Assembly: GCA_046349035.1 (NCBI GenBank)
Contig: JAXMDC010000003.1
Span: 620,001-684,000 of the forward strand
Length of the DNA: 64,000 nt
Direction of reading: 5' to 3'
Source of the DNA: JAXMDC01 sp046349035
GTDB taxonomy: Bacteria > Pseudomonadota > Alphaproteobacteria > Rhizobiales > Kaistiaceae
In this document: one piece after another, positions 15,391 to 24,028 of the stretch
Layout: every line of letters starts with the position of its first letter
Numbering within the stretch: position 1 is the first letter of the stretch
Translations under genes and position numbers: made by a program
Notes under the pieces: model-generated
Told to the model about the DNA's origin: nothing
Seen by the model: the letters and a program-made list of their open reading frames with translations, nothing else
The model's database searches: none

Positions 15391-16599
15391 CTAGCCGCCG
15401 CCAGGGGCCGTCTTCTCACTCGGCTCCGCAGGCGGCGAACGTCCGCTGAGAAACTCCCCCAGCGAGTTGAGCGGGGTTACTTGCTCCGCGAAGATCTTGA
15501 GGACAACGAGAAACGGCACGGCCACGAGGGCGCCTGCAAATCCCCAAATCCAGCTCCAGAAGGCGACCGCCAGAAAAATCGCAACCTCGTTGAGCTGATG
15601 CCTGCGGCCAACCAGGATCGGCGTGAGCATTTGTCCTTCGATCGTTACGATCACCAGAAACACCAGGGGCGGGAGGATAGCCTCTCCAAGAGAGTCGAAT
15701 TGGACGAGCGCACCGGCGCCGATGAGTCCCAGGCTCACCGCCGGCCCGACGTAGGGAATGAAGTTCAAGATGGCGACAGCGAAGCCGTAGAGCACCGCCG
15801 AGCTCAGTCCGAGCACGTAGAGAGCAACGCCGACAAGGATCCCGAGTCCGGCATTGATCATTGTGACAGACAGGAAATAGCTAGCCACCTCCTGCTGAAT
15901 TGTCCGCATGATGCGGAGTGCGATCTTCTTGTCGTGAAGCGTCGGCATCACCTTGATCGTCCGCTCGTAGAAAAGGTCGCCGGTCGCCAAAAGAAAGAGC
16001 AGCAGGATCACCGTCAGTAGCAGACGCTCCAGTATGGTGGGGGCGAAGGTCGCGGCCTGCGAGAAGAGACCTGGCTGAGGAACGACTACCTTGGGCTCGC
16101 CTGTTTCGGGGAGTCCTTCTGCCGCCGACCGGACTTGATCGCCGACCCTAACCAGCGCCTCCAGGCCGCGCCGCAGATCAGCAAGCCGGTCCCCGATCTT
16201 TCGCGCGATCGCCGGACTATTGCTCACCAGTTCATTGGCGGGCCCGGCGAGGAAATAGACTGCGGCGCCGAAGGCAACGACGGTGGCGAAGACCAAGCCG
16301 AGAGCGGTTACCAGGGATGGCACACCCCTCGCCGCCAGCGTCCGGACGATCGGCTGAAGCACGAGCGCCAGGAAGAACGCGATCGCAACCGGCATCAGGA
16401 AATCGCGAGCGGCCTGGATCGTCGCTACGATACCGATAATGGCAAGAGCGAGGAGGCAAAAACGCTCCACCCCCCCGAGGCGCACGCGTCGGGAGGAGAC
16501 GGCGGTTGGCGTCCTCGCCACCGGGGACGTCGCTGGCGCCGGCGCCGCCGATCCGACACCGGCGGCGATGCTGATCGGCCCAGCGCCTGCGGCCGCCAC
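15391..16599 (-). CDS. AI-2E family transporter (PerM-like permease)
   Basis: A 402-residue polytopic membrane protein of the AI-2E/PerM/YhhQ-type family. It starts at a GTG (16599) with GGAG nine bases upstream. After a 40-residue Ala/Pro-rich N-terminus come paired helices (FCLLALAIIGIVATIQAARD, FLMPVAIAFFLALVLQPIVR), a central amphipathic section, and the C-terminal block typical of the family (NFIPYVGPAVSLGLIGAGAL, LTPILVGRRHQLNEVAIFLA, AFWSWIWGFAGALVAVPFL). Family members have been linked to autoinducer-2 export or Na+/H+ exchange; the substrate here cannot be told. The gene lies 20 bases downstream of a small secreted protein gene with an EcfG promoter. Confidence 0.88.
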   Translation of the reverse strand: MAAAGAGPISIAAGVGSAAPAPATSPVARTPTAVSSRRVRLGGVERFCLLALAIIGIVATIQAARDFLMPVAIAFFLALVLQPIVRTLAARGVPSLVTALGLVFATVVAFGAAVYFLAGPANELVSNSPAIARKIGDRLADLRRGLEALVRVGDQVRSAAEGLPETGEPKVVVPQPGLFSQAATFAPTILERLLLTVILLLFLLATGDLFYERTIKVMPTLHDKKIALRIMRTIQQEVASYFLSVTMINAGLGILVGVALYVLGLSSAVLYGFAVAILNFIPYVGPAVSLGLIGAGALVQFDSLGEAILPPLVFLVIVTIEGQMLTPILVGRRHQLNEVAIFLAVAFWSWIWGFAGALVAVPFLVVLKIFAEQVTPLNSLGEFLSGRSPPAEPSEKTAPGGG

Positions 16600-16619
16600 T
16601 CCGGCTCCGGACTTCGCGG

Positions 16620-16961
16620 TCAGTTTGGCTGGCCTCGCTCCGGGCCGGCAATAAGTTCAGTCCAGCACAGAGCGTCGCCCAGGGCAGCGAACGTCACCGG
16701 ATACGCCCGCAAGACCGTACAAAGCAGGGGAATCTCAGTGGGGTGGGAGTTGTCGACACGCTCCACCAGCGCATCGAGCTGGACTGAGTGCCGTGGGTGA
16801 ACGGGCGTGCTGCCGACGGGGCGCCGAAACTCGGCATCGACGTCTTCCGCCCGGTGGATGGTAAGGCCGGTCGCGGGCTGTTGCGCGTGAAGCGGCGTAA
16901 CCAGCCCAACGCCAAGCGCAATTGACGCGCACATCGGCACCAGGAGCCTGATTTTCCCCAT
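16620..16961 (-). CDS. small secreted protein of unknown function
   Basis: A 113-residue protein with a signal peptide (MGKIRLLVPMCASIALGVGL, cleavage near LHA-QQP) and a mature part of about 88 residues with two cysteines (LLCTVLRAYP and DALCWTELIAG) that could form a disulfide. No family is recognised. It is the first gene of a minus-strand operon (small secreted protein, AI-2E permease, CsbD, GTPase) and is preceded by an exact EcfG promoter at 16996-17020. Confidence 0.72.
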   Translation of the reverse strand: MGKIRLLVPMCASIALGVGLVTPLHAQQPATGLTIHRAEDVDAEFRRPVGSTPVHPRHSVQLDALVERVDNSHPTEIPLLCTVLRAYPVTFAALGDALCWTELIAGPERGQPN

Positions 16962-16995
16962 TTGGCCGTCCTCCTAAACTGGGAACAGGCCGGGG

Positions 16996-17020
16996 AACGC
17001 GGCAGAACAACAATAGTTCC
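16996..17020 (-). promoter_or_regulatory. EcfG promoter
   Basis: On the minus strand GGAAC (17020-17016), 16 bases, CGTT (16999-16996). It is 34 bases upstream of the small secreted protein and probably drives the operon down to the GTPase gene. Confidence 0.85.
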
Positions 17021-17051
17021 GTCGACTCCGCCTGAAGTCGGCGTTCCAGGG

Positions 17052-18221
17052 TCAGGGTTTCAGAACGACCTTGACGCAGCCGTCGCTGCGGTTGGCGAAC
17101 GTTCGGTAGAGGTCCGGCCCATCCTGAAGCGAGCCGCGGTGAGTGATCACGAAAGACGGATCGATCTTGCCTTCGAAAATCAGCTTCATCAGTCGCGGCA
17201 TATACGCTTGAACGGGGGTCTGAGCCATTCGAAAGGTCAATCCGCGATTGATCGCCGAACCCATAGGCACCTTGTCGAGAAGACCGCCATAGACGCCTAC
17301 TACGGACACCGTTCCGAAGTTCCGGCAGCACTGGATCGCCTGGCGAAGAACATGCGGCCGGTCAGTTCCCAGGAATGTCGCGACCTTGATGCGGTCCACC
17401 AGGGAGTCGACGCCTGCGGTGGGATCGGGTTCGGTTCCGACCGCATCAATGCACGCGTCCGCGCCACGGCCCTGCGTCAGCCCTTGGATTTGCTCATAGA
17501 TGTCCAGCTCCTTGAAATTGAGCGGCAGCGCACCGGCGTCTTTGGCAAGCGCCAACCTCTCGGGAACCGCGTCGATCGCGATCACCCGCTCCGCGCCCAG
17601 CAGGAAGGCGCTGCGGATGGCGAACTGCCCGACCGGACCGCAGCCCCAGACGGCGATCGTGTCTCCCGGCTGTATGGTGCAGAACTCTGCAGCCATGAAG
17701 CCTGTCGGAAAAATGTCCGAGAGGAAAAGCACGGTCTCGTCGTCAAGACTTTGCGGCACCTTGATCGGCCCGACATCGGCGTAGGGAACGCGTAGGAACT
17801 CCGCCTGCCCGCCGGCGTACCCGCCGAGCAGGTGCGAATATCCGAACAGTCCCGCCGGCGAATGCCCCCACATTTCCGCCGCCTGTTTGGCATTCGGATT
17901 GGACCGCTCACACCCGGAAAAGAACCCTCGCCGGCAGAAGAAGCATTCGCCGCAGGAGATAGTGAACGGGACAACCACCCGGTCGCCGACGCGAAGCTTC
18001 TTCACCTCGGAACCGACGTCGACAACCACGCCCATCGTTTCATGGCCCATGACGTCGCCGGCCTGCATCGAGGGTATGATCCCGTTGTAGATGTGGAGAT
18101 CGGAACCGCAGATGGCACATGCCGTCACTTGGATGATTGCATCGCCGGGGCTCTCGATTTTCGGATCGGGCACGCTTTCGCAGCGCATGTCCCCTTTGCC
18201 GTGCCAGCGAATGGCTTTCAT
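17052..18221 (-). CDS. zinc-dependent alcohol dehydrogenase (formaldehyde dehydrogenase-like)
   Basis: A 389-residue medium-chain dehydrogenase. Catalytic zinc ligands are C38 (ACAICGSDLH), H60 and E61 (MGHE). The structural zinc lobe C90, C93, C96, C104 is intact. The Rossmann motif is VWGCGPVGQFA, and a long insert after residue 104 (EMWGHSPAGLFGYSHLLGG) is typical of the glutathione-independent formaldehyde dehydrogenase-like subgroup. It oxidises or reduces an alcohol/aldehyde with NAD(P); the exact substrate is unknown. Its ATG overlaps the upstream SDR stop by four bases (ATGA), so translation is coupled. The two SDR genes and this enzyme probably form one EcfG-driven detoxification unit. 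Confidence 0.9.
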   Translation of the reverse strand: MKAIRWHGKGDMRCESVPDPKIESPGDAIIQVTACAICGSDLHIYNGIIPSMQAGDVMGHETMGVVVDVGSEVKKLRVGDRVVVPFTISCGECFFCRRGFFSGCERSNPNAKQAAEMWGHSPAGLFGYSHLLGGYAGGQAEFLRVPYADVGPIKVPQSLDDETVLFLSDIFPTGFMAAEFCTIQPGDTIAVWGCGPVGQFAIRSAFLLGAERVIAIDAVPERLALAKDAGALPLNFKELDIYEQIQGLTQGRGADACIDAVGTEPDPTAGVDSLVDRIKVATFLGTDRPHVLRQAIQCCRNFGTVSVVGVYGGLLDKVPMGSAINRGLTFRMAQTPVQAYMPRLMKLIFEGKIDPSFVITHRGSLQDGPDLYRTFANRSDGCVKVVLKP

Positions 18222-19030
18222 TTGCTGTAGCCCTGATCGCCATCACCGGAGCCCGGCTTGGCCATCCCTCGGTGGCGTTCTGCGAGGATGGCTGCCGGCG
18301 TGACATTGGCGAGCGCCGACTCCAGGACGTTCTTCCATCCGACGACGATGTCACCCTGGCCCTTCATCATCGCATCGAAGCCGGCCTGGGCAACGGTGGC
18401 CGGGTCATCCTTCTTCGACCGGCCGACCTTGGTGTCGAGCATCCCCGCGCGCTCGAAGAAGCGGGTTTCCGTCGCGCCGGGCATCAAGCAGGTGACCGTG
18501 ACCCCGCTGCCCTTCAACTCGTTGCGGATCGCCGCGGCAAAGGAGTCGATGAACGCCTTGGTGCCGTTGTTGACAGCTTGAAACGACCCGGGAATGAATC
18601 CAGCGATCGAGCCGGTGATTAGTATTCGCCCCTGCCGCCTCGTCCGCATTTCCTGTCCGAGCTTGTGAAGCAGATAGACCGTGCCGGTGATGTTGGTATC
18701 GATCACGTGGCGAATCTGCGTAAAGTCCTGATCGAGAAAAGCCTGTCCGAGGCCGTGACCGGCGTTTGCGCAAAGCACGTCGACCGGTTTGCCCGCCGCG
18801 GCCACCACTTCGAGCAGTTCGTCCACGCCATCGGCGGTCGCGAGATCGACCTGACGCCAGAGGACGCGACGCTCCGTGTCTTCCAGCTGATCGGCCACGC
18901 GCCCAATCTCCGGCTCATCGGCAGCGATAATGAGATCGTACCCGCTGTCGGCGCAGATACGGGCAAGCTCGCGGCCTATCCCGGAGGAGGCACCGGTAAC
19001 AACCGCCAACCCCCGTTGGCTTTCTCGCAT
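18218..19030 (-). CDS. short-chain dehydrogenase with catalytic Tyr replaced by Asn
   Basis: A 270-residue SDR. Cofactor motif TGASSGIG, structural motif CANAGHG (NAG variant), catalytic Ser in ILITGSIAGF and the sequence FQAVNNGTKAF are visible. Relatives known to me read YNGTK at the active site (Tyr-x-x-x-Lys). Here the Tyr position is Asn (codon AAC at 18569-18571, one base from TAC), while the Lys is kept. The enzyme is therefore predicted to be inactive or altered, unless this is a sequencing error. The start at 19030 is preferred because GGAG lies upstream and it opens directly on the first strand; an ATG at 19057 is possible. It is coupled to the alcohol dehydrogenase. Confidence 0.85.
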   Translation of the reverse strand: MRESQRGLAVVTGASSGIGRELARICADSGYDLIIAADEPEIGRVADQLEDTERRVLWRQVDLATADGVDELLEVVAAAGKPVDVLCANAGHGLGQAFLDQDFTQIRHVIDTNITGTVYLLHKLGQEMRTRRQGRILITGSIAGFIPGSFQAVNNGTKAFIDSFAAAIRNELKGSGVTVTCLMPGATETRFFERAGMLDTKVGRSKKDDPATVAQAGFDAMMKGQGDIVVGWKNVLESALANVTPAAILAERHRGMAKPGSGDGDQGYSK

Positions 19031-19074
19031 TGAACTAGCTCCAAGAGTACGCGCCATATGCTCGCCCGGTTCGC

Positions 19075-19959
19075 CTACGATTCAACGATGGTGCCGCCAT
19101 TGGGATGCAGAACCTGACCCGACATGTAAGAACTGTCGCTGCTGGCCAGGAACACGAAGGACGGGGCGATCTCATTTGGCTGTCCGGCCCTCGCCATCGG
19201 CGCATTCTCGCCGTGCTTCGAAACCCGTTCGGCGTCGAACGAGGCCGGTATCAACGGCGTCCAAACGGGGCCCGGAGCCACCGCGTTGACGCGGATGCCT
19301 TTGGGAATGAGCGCCTGCGAGAGCGACCGCGTCAGGGCTACCAGCGCGCCCTTCGTTGCCGAGTAGTCGATCAGAGACTCGTTGCCTTCATACGCGGTAA
19401 TCGAGGTGGTGAAGATGATTGCGGCGCCTTCCTTCAGGAACGGCAGCGCGGCTTTGGTCAAGTAAAACGCACCGAAGACGTTGGTACGGAAGGTCCGCTC
19501 GAGCTGGCGACGCGTGATGTCGAGCGGCTCTTCAGCCAGGTGCTGCTCGGCTGCGTTGTTCACGACGACGTCTAGCCGTCCGAACTCCGCCAGCGTCTGC
19601 CCGACCAGCTCCCCGCAGAAGGTCTCGTCCCCAATGTCGCCGGCAAGCGTGAACGCACGCGAGCCCTCCATCTCCACGAGCCGTTTCGTTTCGGCTGCGT
19701 CGTCGTGCTCATCGAGATAAGCGATAACGACATCTGCCCCCTCTCTGGCCATGGCGATCGCGGTGGCGCGACCGATCCCGCTGTCGCCGCCGGTTATCAG
19801 CACGACCTTACCGCGCAGCTTTCCGACGCCAGGATAGAGCGGCTCGAACTTCGGCCGCGGCCGCATCATCCACTCTTTGCCCGGCTGGTGGTCTTGAGCT
19901 TGGGGTGGGAAGCCGTCGCTCGCATTCTCTTGACGCCGCAGTTCCTTCAGTTCGTCCAT
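19075..19959 (-). CDS. short-chain dehydrogenase/reductase (YhdF/GsiB-neighbour type)
   Basis: A 294-residue SDR with the N-terminal extension (PPQAQDHQPGKEWMMRPRP) typical of the stress-associated YhdF/YghA branch. Intact motifs are the cofactor site TGGDSGIGRA, NNAAEQ, catalytic Ser in IIFTTSITAYEG, active-site YSATK and the PGPVWTPLIP loop. It is expected to be an NADP(H)-dependent oxidoreductase of unknown carbonyl substrate. Relatives are general-stress proteins in Bacillus and Proteobacteria. An exact EcfG promoter lies 36 bases upstream, and the second SDR gene follows on the same strand. Confidence 0.92.
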   Translation of the reverse strand: MDELKELRRQENASDGFPPQAQDHQPGKEWMMRPRPKFEPLYPGVGKLRGKVVLITGGDSGIGRATAIAMAREGADVVIAYLDEHDDAAETKRLVEMEGSRAFTLAGDIGDETFCGELVGQTLAEFGRLDVVVNNAAEQHLAEEPLDITRRQLERTFRTNVFGAFYLTKAALPFLKEGAAIIFTTSITAYEGNESLIDYSATKGALVALTRSLSQALIPKGIRVNAVAPGPVWTPLIPASFDAERVSKHGENAPMARAGQPNEIAPSFVFLASSDSSYMSGQVLHPNGGTIVES

Positions 19960-19995
19960 CGGTCGCTGAGCTCCAGTTCGGCCTGCCCGGCGTCG

Positions 19996-20020
19996 AACGT
20001 TCAGGACCGCGTGAAGTTCC
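19996..20020 (-). promoter_or_regulatory. EcfG promoter
   Basis: On the minus strand GGAAC (20020-20016), 16 bases, CGTT (19999-19996), 36 bases before the SDR start. It is likely to control the SDR-SDR-alcohol dehydrogenase unit. Confidence 0.85.
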
Positions 20021-20111
20021 CGGCGACTTTTTCCGCATCGCCCTTTTTCCGGCGGCCGTCGCTCCCCATGTGACTGAGCCCGGTGGGCTGGTGTTGAGGA
20101 AGGAAGAACTC

Positions 20112-21020
20112 ATGCGTTACAGTTCGGCACTCACATCCTTAGGCGGGGGAGCCCTTGCTATTGTTGCGCCGCTGGCTTTTGCGGCGCCGCAGCCGGTTAC
20201 CATTCACGACACTCGCGTATTCCCCGAGAGCATCACCTCGACCGCCGATGGCGCTCTGATTGTCGGCAGTTTGGAGAAGGGGAATATCTACAAGGCCACG
20301 CCGGGGGCACCGACCGCTGAGGTCTGGATCACCCAGCAACAAGGGAACCTGGGGTCGCTCCTCGGGGTCTTCGCCGACGAAGCAAATGGCCGGCTGCTCG
20401 TCTGCAATTCTCCGGTCGGATCGGCTAACACCACCGAAGCGAAGGTCTTCGACTTGGCGAGCGGTGCGCTGAAGGCAAGCTATCCGTTTCCCGGCGGTGG
20501 ACGCTGCAATGACTTTGCGGTCGCGTCAGACGGCACCGTCTACGCTACCGACACTCCCGGCGGCCGAGTGCTGCGGCTAAGGCCTGGCAGCGCCGCCATG
20601 GAGGCGTGGGTGGGCAGCCCCGACCTGGTGGGCGTCGACGGCATCGCCTTCGCCGGCGGCAAGCTCTACGTCAACAACGTCACGAAGAACTCTCTTCATC
20701 GGATCGAGGTACGCGGCGACGGCTCGGCGGGCGACATTACGCCGATCGAGACGTCGATGCCGCTGGCCGGACCCGACGGCATGCGTTCCGGACCCGGCAA
20801 CACGCTTCTGATCGCCGAGAACAGGGCCGGGCGGCTGACCCAGGCGACTCTGGAAGGCAACAAAGCTTCGCTGAAGGTCCTGAAGGATGGCTTAGGCCAG
20901 GTGACGGCCGTCACTCTCGACAAGAACACGGCGTGGGTGTCGGAAGCAAAGTTCCCGTTACGCGCCGACGCCACGAAGGATCCGGGTCCGTTCATCGTCG
21001 TGCCGGTCGCGTTGGACTAG
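20112..21020 (+). CDS. secreted SMP-30/gluconolactonase-like beta-propeller
   Basis: A 302-residue exported protein. The ATG at 20112 has GAGGAAGGAAG upstream and starts a signal peptide (MRYSSALTSLGGGALAIVAP, cleavage near AFA-APQ). Strands FPESITSTADGALIVGSLEK, GRCNDFAVASDGTVYATDTP, GVDGIAFAGGKLYVNNV and GPDGMRSGPGNTLLIAENRA follow the six-bladed SMP-30/gluconolactonase/strictosidine synthase pattern, with Glu, Asn and Asp at metal-site positions. A sugar-lactone hydrolase role is possible but not established. No EcfG site was found before it; one lies just after it for the next gene. Confidence 0.82.
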   Translation: MRYSSALTSLGGGALAIVAPLAFAAPQPVTIHDTRVFPESITSTADGALIVGSLEKGNIYKATPGAPTAEVWITQQQGNLGSLLGVFADEANGRLLVCNSPVGSANTTEAKVFDLASGALKASYPFPGGGRCNDFAVASDGTVYATDTPGGRVLRLRPGSAAMEAWVGSPDLVGVDGIAFAGGKLYVNNVTKNSLHRIEVRGDGSAGDITPIETSMPLAGPDGMRSGPGNTLLIAENRAGRLTQATLEGNKASLKVLKDGLGQVTAVTLDKNTAWVSEAKFPLRADATKDPGPFIVVPVALD

Positions 21021-21028
21021 CTCGGCCG

Positions 21029-21053
21029 GGAACTGGGGCCGCCCCCTCGCGTT
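21029..21053 (+). promoter_or_regulatory. EcfG promoter
   Basis: GGAAC (21029-21033), 16 bases, CGTT (21050-21053), plus strand, nine bases after the previous stop codon. The next credible start is at 21185, giving a leader of about 125 bases. Confidence 0.82.
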
Positions 21054-21184
21054 GAAACCTCGAGATGTGCGCCTCCACGTCTCAAATTGGGCGGCGGGTT
21101 CGTCCTCCCAGGATCCGCCGCCCCAAAGCCCTCCGGTCCCGCGGCTTTTCACCTATCCACCATCAACAAAGCCGAGAAGTCCTC

Positions 21185-21340
21185 ATGCCCGAACTCGAAC
21201 GCACATCTACCCCGGTCGTTGTCTCAACAAACCGCGCGCGCGGAGGCGTGACCGGGCACAATGTACGCGTGGTTCTTCTGGTCAGTCTCACGGCTGCCGT
21301 CGCGGCGCTTGCCATTGTATATTTCCTGTATTTTCGATAG
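21185..21340 (+). CDS. 51-residue single-pass membrane protein
   Basis: A small protein with a polar N-terminus, the phrase RARGGVTGHNVRVVLLVSLT and a C-terminal transmembrane helix ending in IVYFLYFR. The ARGGVTGHNVR phrase recurs in small Rhizobiales membrane proteins I have seen, which supports this being a real gene. The start at 21185 is chosen because homologous proteins begin there; an in-frame ATG at 21065, very close to the promoter, would add an Arg-rich extension. Its EcfG promoter is at 21029-21053. Function unknown. Confidence 0.72.
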   Translation: MPELERTSTPVVVSTNRARGGVTGHNVRVVLLVSLTAAVAALAIVYFLYFR

Positions 21341-21492
21341 TCGCTGCAGGATCCTTCCGGAGCTGGGCAAGCATACTTAGTCGCTCCTGCGGTCTCCGTA
21401 TCGCGGACTTGTGTTGTTCCGGAGAGGCCCTTCTTGCCAACAGGTCCGGTAGACTCGGGGCGGTTGGCGTTCGACGAAACGAGCGGGCGTAA

Positions 21493-23124
21493 ATGAGGCT
21501 GGCGAGGCGCACATCAGCCACACTTATCGTTGCCGCATTTGTTCCGCTGCTGTTGCTCGGATTTTTGCAGCTCGGCGTTAGCCTTCGCAAGGCGCGGGAC
21601 GATGCTGTCGACAACGCCCTCATTCGAGCGACATCCCTGCAGGCGCGCATCGACGGCCGCCTTATGGCTGACATCGGCAGCCTCACCACGCTCGCGCATT
21701 TGGCGGCTGGGTCTGACCTCGATGATCTACGCCGTCGCGTTTCCGCCCTTTTTCCCGACCGGCCGCAATGGCGGAACGCCATTCTCACCGATGTGGGCAA
21801 GGCCAGTGTCGTCTGGGAGACCGACGCGTCGGGAGCCGATCGTCAGGCGACGATTGCTGCGGCCTTGGGATTTGCCGCCAGCGGACAGGTTACGGCTGTC
21901 GGCGGTTACGGGGAGACTTCCGCACAGTGCGGTTGCGTGCCGCTTCATGCCCTGCTCGACATCGACCACATCAAATACGTGCTGACCGTAGAACGGGATA
22001 TTGTCGACTTTCAGAGCACGTTGTTGGACACCCTGGCCCCTCAGGAAGTCGGCGCTGTCGTCGATCGCGATGGCACCTTCCTGGCGCGCTCGATCGACGC
22101 CGAGAAGCGGCGTGGAACCCCCGGATCGGATTACCTTCGTGACGCCGTGCGGCAGGGAGGGACCGGCGTTTATGCGGGTGTGACACTCGAAGGGTTGCAG
22201 AACCGCACGGCCTACGCAACGTCATCTCTGTCAGGCTGGTCGACGCACATTGCCATACCCGAGTCCAACATTGCCTTGCTGAGCGCGGGGTCGGTCACGC
22301 TTTCGGTCCTTGCGGTCGGCGTGGCGCTGATCTTCGCCGGCGCATTCACTTGGTTCGGCGTACGCGATCTCACGGCGCGCCGGATGGCCGAACGTGCAGC
22401 CGTTCAGTCCCAAAAGCTCGAGGCGATCGGCCGGCTTTCCGGCACGATCGCGCACGACTTCAACAATCTGCTGGGCGTCATTGTCGCTTGCCTGCGTATG
22501 CTCAGTCGGCCAGGGGGCGACGAGCGAAAGCCTGAGATCGTTCAGGAGGGTTTGGCGGCCGCCGACCGTGGCGCCAAGCTGATTGGAGAGCTGCTGACGT
22601 TTGCTCGCGAGAAGCCGCTCGAACTCGACTGTGTCGACATATCGGCGGTCGTCGAAGGCATGAAAGATCTTTTGACGAGATCGCTCGGGCCGGCGGTGCG
22701 GCTCGACGTACGCATATCTCCCCGCGCCCGGTACGCAACCACCAACGCCGCGCAACTGGAATTGGCGCTCCTGAACCTGGCGATCAACGCCCGCGACGCC
22801 ATGCCAAAGGGCGGCACCTTGACGGTCCACACCCGTAGCGCTTCGGGCGGTCGCATCGATCTGTTGGTGCACGACACCGGCACCGGGATGAGCGAAGAGG
22901 TCGCGGCGAGGGCTCTGGAACCGTTCTTCACGACCAAAGGGGAAGGCAAGGGCACCGGACTCGGCCTTGCCCAGGTGAGCCTCCTCGTCCACCGTTCCAA
23001 CGGTTCGATCATTCTTGATACGGCCCCCGGCAAAGGCACGACGTTCACCTTGCGATTGGCCGCTTGCGATCCGCCGTCGAGCCAACCACCCGCGCCGGTC
23101 GACCGACCACCGTTGGCCGCCTGA
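21493..23124 (+). CDS. membrane-bound sensor histidine kinase
   Basis: A 543-residue kinase: transmembrane helix at residues 8-30, an extracytoplasmic sensing region of about 240 residues (CACHE-like, with GYGETSAQCGC in the middle), a second helix near 265-290, then a HisKA domain with phospho-accepting His321 (LSGTIAHDFNNLLG). An HATPase domain follows (N box LALLNLAINARDAM, G1 DTGTGM, G2 GKGTGLGLAQV). The C-terminus is proline-rich. A single-domain response regulator is encoded 314 bases downstream and may be its partner, as in other kinase pairs of this HDFNNLL type that end with a separate receiver. The signal is unknown. Confidence 0.9.
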   Translation: MRLARRTSATLIVAAFVPLLLLGFLQLGVSLRKARDDAVDNALIRATSLQARIDGRLMADIGSLTTLAHLAAGSDLDDLRRRVSALFPDRPQWRNAILTDVGKASVVWETDASGADRQATIAAALGFAASGQVTAVGGYGETSAQCGCVPLHALLDIDHIKYVLTVERDIVDFQSTLLDTLAPQEVGAVVDRDGTFLARSIDAEKRRGTPGSDYLRDAVRQGGTGVYAGVTLEGLQNRTAYATSSLSGWSTHIAIPESNIALLSAGSVTLSVLAVGVALIFAGAFTWFGVRDLTARRMAERAAVQSQKLEAIGRLSGTIAHDFNNLLGVIVACLRMLSRPGGDERKPEIVQEGLAAADRGAKLIGELLTFAREKPLELDCVDISAVVEGMKDLLTRSLGPAVRLDVRISPRARYATTNAAQLELALLNLAINARDAMPKGGTLTVHTRSASGGRIDLLVHDTGTGMSEEVAARALEPFFTTKGEGKGTGLGLAQVSLLVHRSNGSIILDTAPGKGTTFTLRLAACDPPSSQPPAPVDRPPLAA

Positions 23125-23438
23125 GAAGCTCCCTGGGGAGAGAAAGGTGCCCCCGGAAGACGTCGTTGGGTCGGCGAGATCTTCCGGAGACGGCGATGCA
23201 GCCGATGACCCGCTTCCCAAAACGCGGAGCCCTGGACTGCATCACAGCATGCCACTGAAAACGCCGCAAACTTGAAAACGATCCGTTGACTAAGATTGCG
23301 TGTGCCGTGCCGCTTTGGGAACAAGCGACGATTCCCTGCATTATCAATTGCTTGAAAACAGGTTGGAGCGACGAATTCCGCATGAGAAGCGCGCCTCCAT
23401 CCAAGGAGTGCCGATGAACCGGCGGAACGATAGAACCG
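23125..23438. other. intergenic region upstream of the response regulator
   Basis: About 310 bases with no supported gene. It contains GGAAC, 16 bases, CATT (23318-23342), one base off the EcfG consensus and about 100 bases before the receiver gene. This is a weak promoter candidate. Confidence 0.35.
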
Positions 23439-23807
23439 ATGACCAGCGAGCAGCCGCGTATTCTCATTGTTGAGGACGAGTTCCTGATCGGTCTGGAGAT
23501 AAGAGCGATCCTCCAGGACGCAGGCTTCTCTGCGCTCGGACCGGCCCGGTCGGTCGGCGAAGCTCTCGACTTGCTGGACAGGTACGCATGCGCTGCCGCG
23601 GTTCTGGACATCAACCTGGGCGACGAGAGGTCGGACGCGGTCGCACGCCAGCTCCGCGCTGCCGGCATTCCGTTCGTCACCCTCTCCGGCCAGGAACGGG
23701 ACTGGTTTCCCGACCCTTTTGAGGGCGCGCCGGCGCTGTCGAAGCCGGTCGATACGTCGGGCCTCGTAGCGGAAATGATCCGCGCAATCCGTCCCCCATC
23801 CTCTTAG
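23439..23807 (+). CDS. single-domain response regulator
   Basis: A 122-residue CheY-like receiver. Acidic pocket VEDE at residues 11-14, phospho-accepting Asp57 (AAVLDINLGDE), Thr/Ser switch in FVTLSGQER and the conserved Lys in LSKPVD are all present. No output domain follows. In alphaproteobacteria such stand-alone receivers tune the general stress phosphorelay or relay signals from HWE/HisKA kinases. The sequence around the switch resembles the receiver at the end of the hybrid kinase at 41873. Start supported by position and the compact domain. Confidence 0.9.
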   Translation: MTSEQPRILIVEDEFLIGLEIRAILQDAGFSALGPARSVGEALDLLDRYACAAAVLDINLGDERSDAVARQLRAAGIPFVTLSGQERDWFPDPFEGAPALSKPVDTSGLVAEMIRAIRPPSS

Positions 23808-24028
23808 CTTCCGTTCAGCGGAGATTGCGCGGTTCGACTTCGCGGGCTCGCGTGCAAGTCACCTTCGAGCTGCGATGCCTGTTCACGATCACGGCTCCGC
23901 GGGAGGCCATCGATTGCAAACGCAAGAAGGGGAGTTGGCCGTCCCGCCGGACACGAGCGGCGCGGAACTTTTCGTTTCATTCGGACTTCTGGCTCTGTGT
24001 CCAAAATAGACTTGGAGCTAACCACCCT

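Noticed and set aside
23930..23960. EcfG promoter at the GGAAC near 23968 upstream of the BA14K gene
   Set aside because: CGTT follows after only four bases; no CGTT at 16-17 bases.
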